The notes: generated by a model from the sequence alone, not told the origin. Numbered from the stretch's first letter, positions 49,255 to 60,110 are shown. The stretch: 64,000 nt of DNA from Zhengitettix transpicula (GCA_037074705.1 CM073596.1:17380501-17444500); one strand, 5' to 3'. A program made the numbers and translations.

Positions 49255-49561
49255 ATTAAATTGTCTTACACTTAAAACTTTTCTACGAAACCTGTCAACG
49301 GTACAACGAAATTATTAACAAATCTAAAATCAGTTTCCAGAACCTAGTGACTGTGACAATTGTGACAAATATTATATTGGCTTTACCACAACTTGCCTAA
49401 AGGCCGGAATATATCATCATAAATTAAGTTTAGAACCAAATTCTATATGTAATACAGCACCCATGTTAAAGCATGCTTTTAAATTCGACGAGTCAAAAAT
49501 CCTCCACAAAAACTCAGGTTCACTGAGGCAATTTACATTTATTTACACGGATCTAAGATGA
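49255..49561 (+). pseudogene. Penelope-like element GIY-YIG endonuclease fragment
   Basis: From 49346 the + frame reads SDCDNCDKYYIGFTTTCLKA, with CDKYYIG at 49361-49381. This matches the start of the GIY-YIG domain in Penelope-like retroelements (C..CDKxYIGxT). It continues to APMLKHAFKFDESKIL, like the H-containing part that follows in that family, and ends at a stop at 49559-49561. An in-frame stop lies just upstream at 49325 and no reverse transcriptase is attached, so this is a dead fragment. Family assignment rests on motif recognition only. Confidence 0.65.
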
Positions 49562-50699
49562 TACAAAAACAAAGGTTCATAAATAGAAGCTCATTACGCC
49601 GCTGTGATAAATAAATTGACGGAAAATGTATTCCAAATCTTTGATTTCAAGTAATTGGGGTTCGATTCACGAGGTCGTATTCGATTTTATTTCGACTTGT
49701 TGAATTTGTCTCCGCATGTAAACACAGTAACAGTAACTAAGGCAGTTGGACGGGACGAATGTCTACAATGGCATATAAACACTTCAAAGTGTTTTATTGT
49801 TACTAAAGATGTTTTAACCTGTTATTAAAGGTATGTACAAATCTAATAATTATATCGTATAATACAAGATTCCTGTGCTCATATGTGTTTGAATCGACAG
49901 AATAATGTCGAAAGCTTTCTGACGCTTTTTTAAAAAAATCAGAGACCGTACAAAAGATTTATTATTAGTATTATTAATATATTAAATGCGGTTCAATATT
50001 ACTGAAACATTTGTATAGTAAACTAGTATTCTAATACTTTTTATAGTATTAAATACTGGTAATGCACAATACGGCTGTAAGCTCCTGTTAGTAATTGTAT
50101 AAAGAAATAATGAGAAAAACTACATTTGATTATGTCCTCTAATAAAAATTAATGAAGTCTATTACAATTTGTGACAGGGACTTCATCTTTAATATTAAAA
50201 ATATAATTTTTACTTTAAAATGCTGCTTTTAATTTAGTAATATTAAATTTTGTACTATAATTGTATATATTTATTTTGAAATTAATGGCATTGAGTGTTT
50301 TAATACAGTGTATCGTTGTAGTCAGAAATATATTAAGAACACTTTTACAAATATGATTTAGATTTATTAGTCATTCAATTAGTCCTCGGTCGAGGAAATA
50401 TGATACGTCATAATATAATATTACATAAAAATAATAAAATTATTACAATTACAAACTTTGAAAAAGCCTTGTAAATTACAAAAAAAATTATATAACTTAA
50501 AACTACGTTAAAGATATTAATATAACAGTTATTAATAATTAAAGAAATCATAAGTATATTAATTAATTTTCCAGTTTCATTCGACGGAGTTTCCAGCAGA
50601 AAATCTAACACCGATTCCCGTCGAACATGAAAAAGAAAATAAGTCGTCAAATAAATTCTAGAAGATCATAATCATTAAAGAAAAATAACTTAACTTGAC
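49562..50699. other. AT-rich non-coding DNA
   Basis: Nothing coding is recognised. A weak B-box-like GGGGTTCGATTC lies near 49660. An 80-codon minus-strand frame at 50408-50650 is low complexity. Confidence 0.4.
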
Positions 50700-51170
50700 A
50701 CGATTCCAGCAAACTAATTTAGTAAAGAGGATCTAATTCTTCCTTTCTACGAAATGTTTCAGCGAGTAATATGCTCCATTAAGTAACAGAGATTTGCAAC
50801 TCTTTATAAATAAATTTTGTATACTTAAAGTTTTTATTTCGTCCGGAAGACTATTGTACAGATTTATCCCGGAATAACGAATGCTTCATTCAAAAAGGCT
50901 TAGGCGATGTTTTTCAATGCGGAGTTGAGAGCGATTTCTAGTGTTGTATAAATTATTTGCTGCTCCAGGAAAACTTTAAAATTTCTCGAATATACGTACG
51001 AGGTAATGTTAAGATCGAAAGATTCCAAAACAAAGGTTTGCAACAGGCATTCCAATCCGCACCAGATATCGTTCGAACGGCCCTCTTTTGAAGTTTATAA
51101 ATTTGAAACACGTGATGTGGTTTGCTATGCCGTAAGACATGACAATGAAAATATGCACTATATTCCATTT
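50700..51170 (-). pseudogene. Non-LTR retrotransposon RT C-terminus
   Basis: On the minus strand, 51168 down to 50953 encodes IYKLQKRAVRTISGADWNAC, then CKPLFWNLSILTLPRTYI. This is the typical post-catalytic region of CR1/Jockey-like insect non-LTR elements. After a frameshift near 50945 the minus strand continues with TRNRSQLRIEKHRL, RYSGINLYNSLPDEIKTLS and a terminal FIKSCKSLLL segment to about 50705. One stop and one frameshift make it inactive. No catalytic motif is included. Confidence 0.85.
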
Positions 51171-52120
51171 TAGAAGTAGATATTTATCAGAGAAAATAAT
51201 TTATATTAAAAAATACATCTTCCTTTCACACACATGTTAGGAGATGAATCGAAGTATGTTTTTGTAGGGGGTACAAGATTAAATAGTTCTTAGACAAAAA
51301 AATAATGACTACTCAAGAAGTACTGTAAACTTAATAACTCCAACAGAAGTCGTTGCATATCACCTATAACCAGATTGGTAAACCAAGAATCAAGTCTGTC
51401 CACCTGGAAAAACTACATTCATTAGTTATATGTATTTATTACTCCAAACTTTTCAAATAGTCTATACATTTAATTGAATTGTGTAATTAAATATTAATAT
51501 TGCAAACAAGGTAAGTGTAACTGTACCCAATACAATACTTTTTAACTACTTTCTGTAAACTAGTATCAAGTCGAGTAGACTTAAAGATTAAATAAGATTA
51601 GATTAAAGGAATTCCAACCTGTAAGTAGCGTATATCAAATTTGTAAATTTTACTGTATCACTGTTACGATTGACTGTTATATATATATATATATATATAT
51701 ACTATATAATGTCGAATATATAAGGACCAAAACCAAGAAATCGTCAGCAAGGGACTGCATTTCTTATTTCCATAAAAAATTACTTACATTAATCACCATC
51801 AGCGTCTTTCCAAAACAGTATCACGGAAGTGAAACCGCCTGCAAACAGACGCTTCGGCAATTCGGCGGGACTGACGCGTCAGTTGGCTGGCCTACGCTGC
51901 TAGGGGCAGTATCAGGCTGGACAAAGATATGTGCGTCATTTTAGATAATTAAGAATAGTATTAACATTCATTTTGTTACAAACCTGCTTTAATAAGTTGA
52001 TGATAAACGCAGGAAATGTCTCATGGGTTTATTAATTGTTTACTAGTTTGATTTAACAGTGTAAATATTTCATTTCAAAATTTAACAATTAATAAATTTT
52101 CCATTAACGTATATATTTAA
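51171..52120. other. Non-coding DNA with GC-richer patch
   Basis: The patch at about 51785-51935 is GC-richer, with GGCGGGACTGACGCGTCAG (an internal CTGACGCGTCAG palindrome). No gene is recognised. Confidence 0.4.
51679..51701. repeat. (TA)n microsatellite
   Basis: An alternating TA run of about 23 nt. Confidence 0.95.
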
Positions 52121-52250
52121 ATAATAAAACAATTGATGACTTTCTAAGAACACTTTACATTTTTATTTCAAATTGTAACAACGTTACCTTCTTACGTCTT
52201 CTTCAGGTATTTACCTACAGAGGAGGAATTTACAAATGGTGGTCAAATAT
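52121..52250 (+). mobile_element. Half of a MITE-like element
   Basis: AATAAAACAATTGATGAC (about 52122-52140) is followed by an A/T-rich stretch with CACTTT and ATTTTTATTT, then TCTTCTTCAGGTATTT. The same order is seen in the left half of the element at 55479-55743. The matching right end is absent nearby, so it is a truncated copy. Confidence 0.45.
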
Positions 52251-52658
52251 CATCTCCAATGGGAACAACAGGAGAAATATTGCCTGAAAGAAACAAACTT
52301 CAGATATAACAAGACACGGACTGACTTTACGAACTGTATTTTTATTAATATCATGTAATTTATTATTTAATAAAAATGTATTACACAAAATATTGACTCC
52401 TGTATTTATTTATAAATAAATAAAAGCGAACAATCCCACACGAGGGCGAAAACGCGTCGCTCTTTACCAGAATAAGTTGGCATGACTGAGCGCGGAACTA
52501 AATTTTTTTCGTCATATTCCTCACAGAAAAAAAAATTGATACGCACTGAACCTGATTTAGTTATAGGAAAAATTACAGCGAGAAAGAGAATAAAAGTGAA
52601 GATTTGGGCTCAAGTATTTTTGTATTCCATATCTAAAAGTGGACATATTCACTAATAT

Positions 52659-52850
52659 TTTCGGATTCCGTCAGAATTATTATAAGTCTTCATAAGTCGA
52701 TGACACTTATGATATATATCGAGCGTGCAGCAAAGCCATCTGTCAGACAGAATACGAGAATAATTCCCTTGGCGCAGACACTTGTTTCTTTTTTTGTTTT
52801 ATTATTTAATTACAGTCCTACTTATATTAGATTCAAAGGTTTACTGACAT
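52659..52850 (+). mobile_element. 5'-truncated tRNA-derived SINE, unit 1 of tandem cluster
   Basis: It begins inside the B-box-like region (TTTCGGATTCCGTCAGAA) and continues with the same body and tail as unit 2 (AAGTCTT, ATATCGAGCG, AATTCCCTTGGC, CAGTCCTACTTATATTAGAT). Confidence 0.65.
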
Positions 52851-53090
52851 CACGATCTGATGACCAAGATCGTTTAAGTGCTTAGATACTGAGCGTGCAC
52901 TCGATGTTTTTGGTTTCGAATCCCGTCAGAAGCTGGATTTTTTCTAAGTCTTACGGAGTTGCAGGACACTTGGAATTTATATCAAGCGAGTAGCTAAACA
53001 CATCCGAATAATTCACTTGGCACTTGATTATTTGTTTTGTTTTATTATTCAATTACAGTACTACTTATATTAGATTTAAATGCTTTTAAT
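52851..53090 (+). mobile_element. tRNA-derived SINE, unit 2 of tandem cluster
   Basis: The head CACGATCTGATGACCAAGAT (A-box-like) is followed by GGTTTCGAATCCCGTC (B box, 52912-52927). The body and tail match unit 1 (TTGTTTTGTTTTATTATTCA, CAGTACTACTTATATTAGAT). There is no cloverleaf, and the repeat context supports SINE over tRNA gene. Confidence 0.75.
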
Positions 53091-53282
53091 CACGGTGACC
53101 TGGTGGCCGAGATCGCTGAAGCATGTGCTAGTGGTGGTACCTGTGACTGCTCCCGGTTCGAATCTTGTCGGGGCTTCCATTTTTAACACTTTCAGGTGAA
53201 TGGTGACGTCAGAGGTCTGCAAGACCTGGATATAACTGAGAGTGATAGTGAAGAAAAGGGGGCGGCCGCGCCGACACATGGT
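53091..53282 (+). mobile_element. tRNA-derived SINE, unit 3 of tandem cluster
   Basis: A-box-like TGGCCGAGATCG at 53104-53115 and B box GGTTCGAATC at 53155-53164 form a tRNA-Ser/Leu-like head. A body with CATTTTTAACAC, AGGTGAATGGTGACGTCAGA, CTGCAAGA and GCGGCCGCG follows. A second copy lies at 57529-57706 with the same order. Confidence 0.85.
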
Positions 53283-54063
53283 GTAGGATTGGTAGGTTAA
53301 ACATATATACTAATTATCGTATACGTCATTATGACGTAGATGTCATGTGACCGTAATTTTAAAATTACGTCGTTGGGTTTTCGTCGCTTTTGATTTTTGT
53401 CAACTGACAAGTGCAGTTGTGTCGCTCTAGGCTCCCTGACGAAAGGGAAAAGGATCTCAGAAACGTTATATTATCGCATTTTGCTTTAATTGGCTATTTC
53501 CAATCGGGCGTAATTTTTTTTTCATTTCTAGGTATATTTGTTGGAACAAGTAGAGTGCATCGAAAATTAAGACTCGGAGGGAGAACAGAGGTCAAAATAA
53601 AATAGTTGTCATTAAATTATTATATTACAATATTTATTTTATAATTTTTATTTTTTGTAGATCAGGTGCCACGGGGCTGGTGACGGATTAAAATAAATAT
53701 ATAAGAGATTTTATTTTGACAAAAGGAACTGTGTAGTTCATATAGAATATACAGGAATTTTTTTTTAATTATAGATGGTACAAAAGAATTGAATTTAGAT
53801 GATTTCGATATATTTACGTCTGAAGGGTGCAGGGGTGGGAGTTTTTTACTTTCCACCACGACCAGTAAGTTGTTTTCCTTCGTCACGACGACGTGGTCCG
53901 ATTGGGAACTAAGCCTCGTGTGCGATGGAACGCAGTTGGTCCGAGTACGCCAGAGAGTCGCCTCACCTTCATCAGGTAATTGTAACTCATACATTAATGG
54001 ATAATAATTCGCGTCTCTTATTTCCACAACTTCTCTTTCGTCGTGAATTTTTTCTGCACTATT
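53283..54063. other. Non-coding DNA, one 138-codon minus-strand frame
   Basis: A minus-strand frame of 138 codons (54078-53662) and a shorter opposing + frame are open. The minus-strand translation contains ELQLPDEGEAT and VVVTKENNLLVVVESKKLPP but matches no family I know. Its N-terminal codons run into the minisatellite. I do not call it a gene. Confidence 0.3.
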
Positions 54064-55450
54064 CCATATGCTTTCCACCCGCTCCCCTTTAATAGTATTT
54101 ATTTAACACTATTCCGAATGATTATCACAACTTCCCCTTAATTGTGTATTTATTCTACCCTCTCCCCTATGCATTCCACACTTTCCCCTTCATTCGTAAA
54201 CTAATACTATACCCTTCCTACGCTTTCTACAACTATCCCTTCAGACTGTATTTTTTTCCATCTTCCGTATGCTTTCCACCCGCTCCCCTTTAATAGTATT
54301 TATTTAACACTATTCCGAATGATTATCACAACTTCCCCTTAATTGTGTATTTATTCTACCCTCTCCCCTATGCATTCCACACTTTCCCCTTCATTCGTAA
54401 ACTAATACTATACCCTTCCTACGCTTTCTACAACTATCCCTTCAGCCTGTATTTTTTTCCATCTTCCGTATGCTTTCCACCCACTCCCATTCATTAAATC
54501 CATTTAACTTCATCCATATGCTTTCCACAAATTCCCCTACATTCGGAATTTATTCTCACGTCTTCTGTATGCATTCCACAACATTCCATTCATACAAAAT
54601 TTATTTTACTTTCTTCCCTATTATTTCCACCCGCTTCCCTTCTTTAATTTTTTCTATCATCTTCCTTATGATTTCCACAACTTCCCATTAATTCAGAATT
54701 TATTTTACTTTCTTACCTATGCATTCCACCCGCACTCCTACACGATTTCAACCACCTCCCCTTCATTCAGATGTTACACTACCATCTTCCCTTTACTATG
54801 CACAACTTCATTTCATTCCGTATTGAATCGTTCAGTCTTTCCTATGCTTTCCACAACTTTTTTCATTCAGAAATTATCCAACATCTTCCCTTTGCTTTCC
54901 ACAACTTCTCCTTCATTCAGCATTTTCTTACCCTCTTCCCCTAAACTTTCCACATTTTCTCTTTCATTCTGAATTTATTGTACCCCATCTTTATTCTTTT
55001 CATCCCCTCCCCTTCATTTACCTTTTTATTACCCTCATCCCTATGCTTTCCATAAAATTCTCTTTCATTCAGTAATTATTCTACCATCTGCCCTATGAAA
55101 TCCACAACTTCCCCGTCATTCTATTTTTAAACTGTTCCCGATACTTTCCACAACATATCTATCATTCTGAATGTGTTATACCCTCTTTCCTATGTATACC
55201 ACAATTTCCCCATTATTCGAAAATTTATACTACACCCTTACCAATACTTTCCACAACTTCCCCTTCATTTAATATATTTTACCTCTTCCCTATGCTTTCC
55301 AAAATGTCTCTTGCATTCTGAATTTATTCTATCCTCTTCCCTATGCCTTCCAAAATTTCCCCTTCATTCTGAATTTATTCTACCCTCGTCCCTATTCGTA
55401 TCAGCCCCAAACTTTTATTAAGTTTTTTTACAACTTCTCTTTTATTAAGT
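54064..55450 (+). repeat. 51-bp CT-rich minisatellite
   Basis: A degenerate unit of about 51 bp is repeated some 27 times; a typical unit is CTATGCTTTCCACAACTTCC followed by CCTTCATTCTGAATTTATTC and TACCCTCTTCC. The + strand is pyrimidine-rich. At the left end a 201-bp higher-order unit (four basic units) is nearly perfect: ATGCTTTCCACCC occurs at 54068, 54269 and 54470. Open + frames of 73 and 82 codons inside it only reflect the period being divisible by three. Confidence 0.9.
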
Positions 55451-55478
55451 ATTTATTTTACCCTATAATATATGCATT

Positions 55479-55743
55479 CATAAAACAATTGGTGACATCA
55501 TACGGACACTTTTTATTTTTAATTTTCTTATGAAGACTTTTCGATACCTTTTTTGTATCTTCTTCAGATAGTTTCTTAAATCAACAGACTAAACTGTGTG
55601 AATTTAATAACTTGTCTCATTTAGTCGTGCTACTGTGTTAATTTGGAAAATAACCTGAATATACAAAAAAAGGTTTCGAAACGTCGCCGTAATAAAAAAA
55701 ATATAAACAAAAAATGACTATGACGTCATCAATCGTTTTATTA
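55479..55743. mobile_element. 265-bp MITE-like element with TIRs
   Basis: Left end CATAAAACAATTGGTGACAT (55479) pairs with right end ATGACGTCATCAATCGTTTT (about 55719-55738) as an imperfect terminal inverted repeat of about 24 nt. No coding capacity. A truncated relative lies at 52121-52250. Confidence 0.65.
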
Positions 55744-56563
55744 ATTCTTATAGGTTTTTTTTAAGAATTTCCCAATCGGAAACACTTCAAGTCCTCAATC
55801 AGGATATTGGTCAATATTTTTGAAACGCAGGACTTTGGTAAACTATTTTTGCTTAACTACTCCTTTATTCTTTTTCAGGTTAATTTTCCAGGAAGTGACG
55901 ACCTCGAGAAAGCGACTGGTGGCACCTCAACTACAGGAGTCGGAGGGTGATTTGAGATAATTCACGCGTCGTGTAAATATTAAAAGAACGTCAAGTTAAA
56001 TCACAAAAAAAAATTATTTAAATCCACTACAATGAATTAAAATGTAGATGCCAAATTGGTAAATTTTGTTTTCAAATTGTCCTCTCTGTTTATCATTGGT
56101 CGGCATTTGTCAAATGAAGTGTAACTTCCTTTTGTCTGCTTGTAAATTAATTTCCATTTAATTAAACACCTTTTCTTGCTTTAAAGTTTAATTTTTTTTG
56201 TTTAAAATATTCGGAGTTCTTCTTGTGGACTTTTTTTTTTCCAGATGATATCCTGCCTGACCTATAGCTTCTAAAAGGTTTCAAGATGGTGGAACGCGGC
56301 GCTTCTGCGAACTATTTTTCTGTATGAACCTCGTGGCCAGAAATAAAATCAAAGCGAAGTATTTATCACCTAAATTTTCAGGTTTTTGTCTCCTCATCTT
56401 GTCGAAGAACTGTCGTGGAGGATAGAATATTGGAGGTTGGTCAAGAGGAATGCGGTTGTTTTCCATCGGTAACTTATTTAAAAATGGCGGAAATCAAAAC
56501 GAAGCGTTTCGGCGTTTGATTGTTTAAATCGAGGTAAACGTTAAATGCATTCTTGGTCTGGAC
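55744..56563. other. Non-coding DNA, YY1-like motifs near its end
   Basis: No gene is recognised. AAGATGGTGG (56284) and AAAATGGCGG (56481) resemble the YY1/Pho core and precede the promoter-like module. Confidence 0.35.
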
Positions 56564-56570
56564 CAGATAG

Positions 56571-56700
56571 TGACGTGATTAAACCGCGCTCTGATTGGCT
56601 AGGGGCCGCCATTATTTATTAGTAATACATTTGCTTATTTACGTTACTCTGGTGCTCTATAAAAGGTTGATATATAAAATAAATTGGCGTAATGCAGTTA
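56571..56700 (+). promoter_or_regulatory. Promoter-like module, copy 1 (CCAAT and TATA)
   Basis: CTGATTGGCT at 56591-56600 is an inverted CCAAT (NF-Y type) box, GGCCGCCATT at about 56604-56613 resembles a YY1 site, and TATAAAAG at 56658-56665 is a textbook TATA box about 65 bp downstream. The expected start would be near 56690. No coding sequence follows, so this could be a promoter of a non-coding RNA, of an LTR or other repeat, or a coincidence. Confidence 0.35.
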
Positions 56701-56759
56701 AGTATGTTTTTCGTGTGGTCAAGTTCATGGAATAGGGTTTTATAGCGAATTAGTTTGTG

Positions 56760-56905
56760 GCGTCACTGTGCCGCGCTCTGATTGGCCACAGGCCGCCAAA
56801 CTCGTATGTGTAGTATTAATTATAAATACTTTGATGTATTTTAGTTACTCTGGTGCTTCACAAGAGGCTCGTTTATGAAACAGAATGGCGTAATGCGGCT
56901 AAGCA
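56760..56905 (+). promoter_or_regulatory. Promoter-like module, copy 2 (TATA lost)
   Basis: CCGCGCTCTGATTGG at 56771 repeats 56584 (offset 187). GGCCGCCA and GTTACTCTGGTGC also recur, and TGGCGTAATGC repeats at 56886 (first copy 56685). The TATAAAAG of copy 1 is replaced by CACAAGAGG. More CCGCCAT-type motifs follow to about 57000. Confidence 0.4.
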
Positions 56906-57528
56906 AAGATGTATATGAACAACAACGACAAGGCGGCGCCATATTTGAAGCAAATTCAAAACTCGGCCGCCATGTTTTATACCGTCCGGTGGGCGTTCCC
57001 CGTAGTCTGCTAGCGTTAAACTATGTCGCGCAAATGACCTAATAATAAATATCTACGGACACACTATATTTTAAGGCATTAAAAATTTATTGACCTTTAA
57101 ATAGTATTAGCTTCGTATACATTTGTCAAATATTACATCCCCTTTCATCCATTGCTTTTTTTATACAAATGATGAATTTTGTAATGTTTTAATATCACCT
57201 TTATTAAAATTGAGTAGTGAGATTCCTCATCAAGTTCGGTCGAATCTATCAAATGGTCCAATTCACTAAATAAAATTTGTCTATGTCCACACACAATTTT
57301 AATAGGAAATTCTTCTGTACTATAGGTTTAATTATTCCTCAATACTTTTCAAGCCAATGTGAATAATTTCACAACGTCTTTACCACGGGTTGAGTAAGTC
57401 ATTTATTTTAATCAATCCTGTTTTTCCTTCAGTTCGAGGAGCAAGGAGAACTTCTAAACAACCTAAGCACTTCAGGTTTTTTAACACCGCTCTTACGACA
57501 CTTCTTCTTAAATTCGATTGATATTATT
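56906..57528. other. Non-coding DNA
   Basis: GC-richer to about 57040, with GGCGGCGCCATATT and GGCCGCCATG; AT-rich afterwards. No coding frame is recognised. Confidence 0.4.
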
Positions 57529-57706
57529 CACGACCCGGTGGCCGAGATCGTTGAAGAATGTCTTTGCAATGTCCCTGTGAATGTTCCTGGTCCGGATCCT
57601 GTCAAGGCATACATTTTTAACTGTTTCAGGTGATTGGTGACGTCAGAGTTCTGCAAGAGTGGAGAAACCGAGAGGAATAGTTTAGGAGAAGGAGCGGCCG
57701 CGGCCC
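57529..57706 (+). mobile_element. tRNA-derived SINE, second copy of the 53091 family
   Basis: CACGACCCGGTGGCCGAGAT at the head, a decayed B box (GGTCCGGATCC), then CATTTTTAACTG, AGGTGATTGGTGACGTCAGA, CTGCAAGA and GCGGCCGCGGCCC, in the same order as 53091-53282. Confidence 0.85.
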
Positions 57707-58290
57707 TTTTTTAGTATTTATAGGTAGAAGAAATCGATGTAGCTGTCACGAGATCGGAATTTTTATAACAAAAAGTTTACCAAAAATTTGAAAATATAGC
57801 CAATTATTTGTATTTGGTTTAATTTTTAACCGATTAGTGTGGTCTCGGAGTGACTTGTAATGCGGTCATTTCAACGTGAGTTTCTTTAGGCCTAATATTT
57901 AAATTTATCACTCCAAGCCTATTAAATACAATAAAGCATATGGTGGAAGAAAGATGTGGTCTTGCAGACGTTGTCGTCTCTGCAGAGTAATGTCCTTCAC
58001 CTATCCAATGCTTTAACATCTGGTCAACCTCGGGTAACAATTCAAAACTATTATACCAAAATCTGTTACAGGTATTGCAAATATTTTTAATTCGATCCGC
58101 TTGTATACCAGTACAACCGAAGCATATAATAACTGAAATCGAAGTCTACGATTGCGTAAACTAAAAAGAAATAGAGTATATTTTCAATATAAAACACCTA
58201 ACCATTAGAAACTTTGACGAGAATGTAAACCTCAACGCTCGCAACACCCAGACCACTCGAGTACGACGCAGGTTGAGTCCTCGGCTGAAG
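57707..58290. other. Non-coding DNA, nothing recognised
   Basis: One 68-codon minus-strand frame (57834-58040) has no resemblance to a known protein. Confidence 0.35.
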
Positions 58291-58410
58291 CTTAAGATGA
58301 AGGGGGAGGTTTTTGTATCAGTTATAAAGATTCAGTCATCGCCGCAAACCAGTGGCCAAGGTGGTTAAAGCCTGGACACGTGGAGCTGGCGGTGGATTCT
58401 TGATCTAAAT
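58291..58410 (+). mobile_element. Truncated SINE-like repeat
   Basis: Shares GATGAAGGGGGAGGTTTTTG, then AGTGGCCAAGGTGGTTAAAG and CCTGGACACGTGGAGCT, with the copies at 59685-59815 and 61943-62080. The B box is lost. Confidence 0.6.
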
Positions 58411-59404
58411 ATTAATACGTAGTTCTAAGAAGGTAAATATATTAGAAAAAATGACAAACTTGAGTGTGTTGGCCAAATGGTAATTTTAAATCGACGATCA
58501 AAGTTTGAGTTAAACAAATATGGAGACGGTTTATGTTTTAAGTAAAGTGTAAAGAAGTGGACAGCAAATACGTCACAACTGAAAGAGAATGTAACTAAAC
58601 TGGTTTATAAATGTGACTGAAATTAATTTCTAAATGTTGTGCGTTATATAAAATATGTTCACAGCTTCCATGCATCCAAAGACATGACATGGCGACATGA
58701 CACGGCAAGAGTAACAATAATAGAATGGGCTTGTACCAGCAGGTGTAACCTATGTATGATATAAATATAAGATTTTATTAATAATTATTTAAATGTGCAG
58801 TGCGCCAGGTGCTTGGAATGCGGTTTGTGGGAGTTTTGTTGAACAAAACAGCGACTCCGTTACTTTCGCTGACACGCGGCTATTCCCGGATGAGTCCACT
58901 GAAGGCTGGTCACGTGGATGAGTCCACCAATGAAACCAATACAAGGAGTTAAAGCGGTAAGAACGCGAAAATAAAAATCAGCATTTCTCTCCCTGGAGTG
59001 GAGGAGAGAACATCCAGTGTGGGAGGACTCATTCTGCTGCACGGCCATGTTGAGGCCCTGTTAAGCTGCTGCGGCCCTGCATTTCTCCACGCGTCTTGAG
59101 GGAGGGTTTGCACTCGTGGGGGAACTTACGAATTTAAGAGTCCGTTTGCCGCGAGCTAGACATTTATTTTTTTAAAGTCACTTGTTTTTCAATTTATTTG
59201 TACATTTTTAAGTTTGTTTGCCAATACAGCTAAAGCCAATTGTACTTGAATTGTTAATAGGAAAATGCACAAAATCTAAGTAAGTGGCGCCTAAAATTAT
59301 TAGTAATTAAAATTGTGCGCCATAATATATAAAATATATGATTGTGTCCAAGTTATCTCTAAATTGTAATATTGGAGAAATAAATTTACTTGAGAACAAT
59401 GTCA
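58411..59404. other. Non-coding DNA
   Basis: A GC-richer patch lies at 58800-59120. Its minus-strand frame (59048-58860) is unrecognised. No gene is supported. Confidence 0.35.
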
Positions 59405-59684
59405 TTTTTAAATGTCATTTCGATTTATTTTGCATCCCCTCCCCAATGGACGATTCGCACGATGAAAATAAGTGCAACCAAAAGAACGAATTTGCTGTTT
59501 TGTGCGAGAAATGAAGGTAAAAAGAATATTTCAATATTTTACAGAGGAAATGGCATCTTATAGGGTAATAAAATACAGAAAACAGGCATTGGACGAATCA
59601 AACGTAGAAACGAGAAGGAATGACAAAATAAATACCAAAGAAGTGGAATTAATACCTTACTTCAGCTGCTGCCAGTTACAGGTG

Positions 59685-59815
59685 AAGGGGGATGTTTTTG
59701 TATCAGTTCTAAAGACTCACTTTTCATCACAACTGAGTGGCCGAGGTGGTTAAAGCCTGGACACGTGGAGCTTGAGGTTTCGTGTTCGAGACTCGCTCGC
59801 AGCCCTAATATTTTT
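59685..59815 (+). mobile_element. tRNA-derived SINE head and lead
   Basis: The A-box-like head GAGTGGCCGAGGTGGTTAAA (59735-59754) resembles tRNA-Ser/Leu, and GTGTTCGAGACTC (about 59782) is B-box-like. A shared lead (GGTGAAGGGGGATGTTTTTG) precedes it. Confidence 0.7.
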
Positions 59816-59877
59816 TCTGTATTTAACCGTCACGGCCGAGATTTGTGACCCTTAAGGGAGATTAAAACGTTCAAACT

Positions 59878-60110
59878 TCGCCTCGTCCGTGGCTCAGTGG
59901 CTAGAATTCTGGTCGGTGTAACGCAATGATTCTGTGCGTAGCCGGCTGTGGGTTCGAGTCCCGGCGGGGTCCTTACTCCAAAGCATTTCGCTGTCTGCTT
60001 CCAAATTCGCTCGGCTTCGAGCTCTCTCCGCGTGTCCCCTCGGGGCCGGCGAAGTTGTAAGCAGAATTCCTGGGACATGTGGCGGAGTAAGGTTTTGGAA
60101 ATTTTTCCAA
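59878..60110 (+). mobile_element. tRNA-derived SINE, first copy
   Basis: The head reads CGTCCGTGGCTCAGTGGCTA (A-box-like), then GGGTTCGAGTCCCGGCGGGG (59951-59970, B box). A conserved body follows (CTTACTCCAAAGCATTTCGC, GGGGCCGGCGAAGTTGTAAG, CCTGGGACATGTGGCGGAGT). The second copy at 62457-62688 is nearly identical. Open frames in it are not genes. Confidence 0.85.

Noticed and set aside
53662..54078. A 138-codon minus-strand gene
   Set aside because: No family resemblance, no supporting splice or promoter signals, and its start lies in minisatellite sequence.
54470..55421. Two + frames of 73 and 82 codons as small protein genes
   Set aside because: They lie within the 51-bp minisatellite and stay open because its period is divisible by three.
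59472..59753. A 93-codon + frame as a gene
   Set aside because: It runs into a SINE head, and the equivalent sequence in the second duplication copy carries frame-breaking changes.
59878..59972. A functional tRNA gene (A-box-like and B-box-like motifs)
   Set aside because: The head is followed by a conserved non-tRNA body and occurs in repeated copies; acceptor-stem pairing is not convincing. A tRNA-derived SINE fits better.
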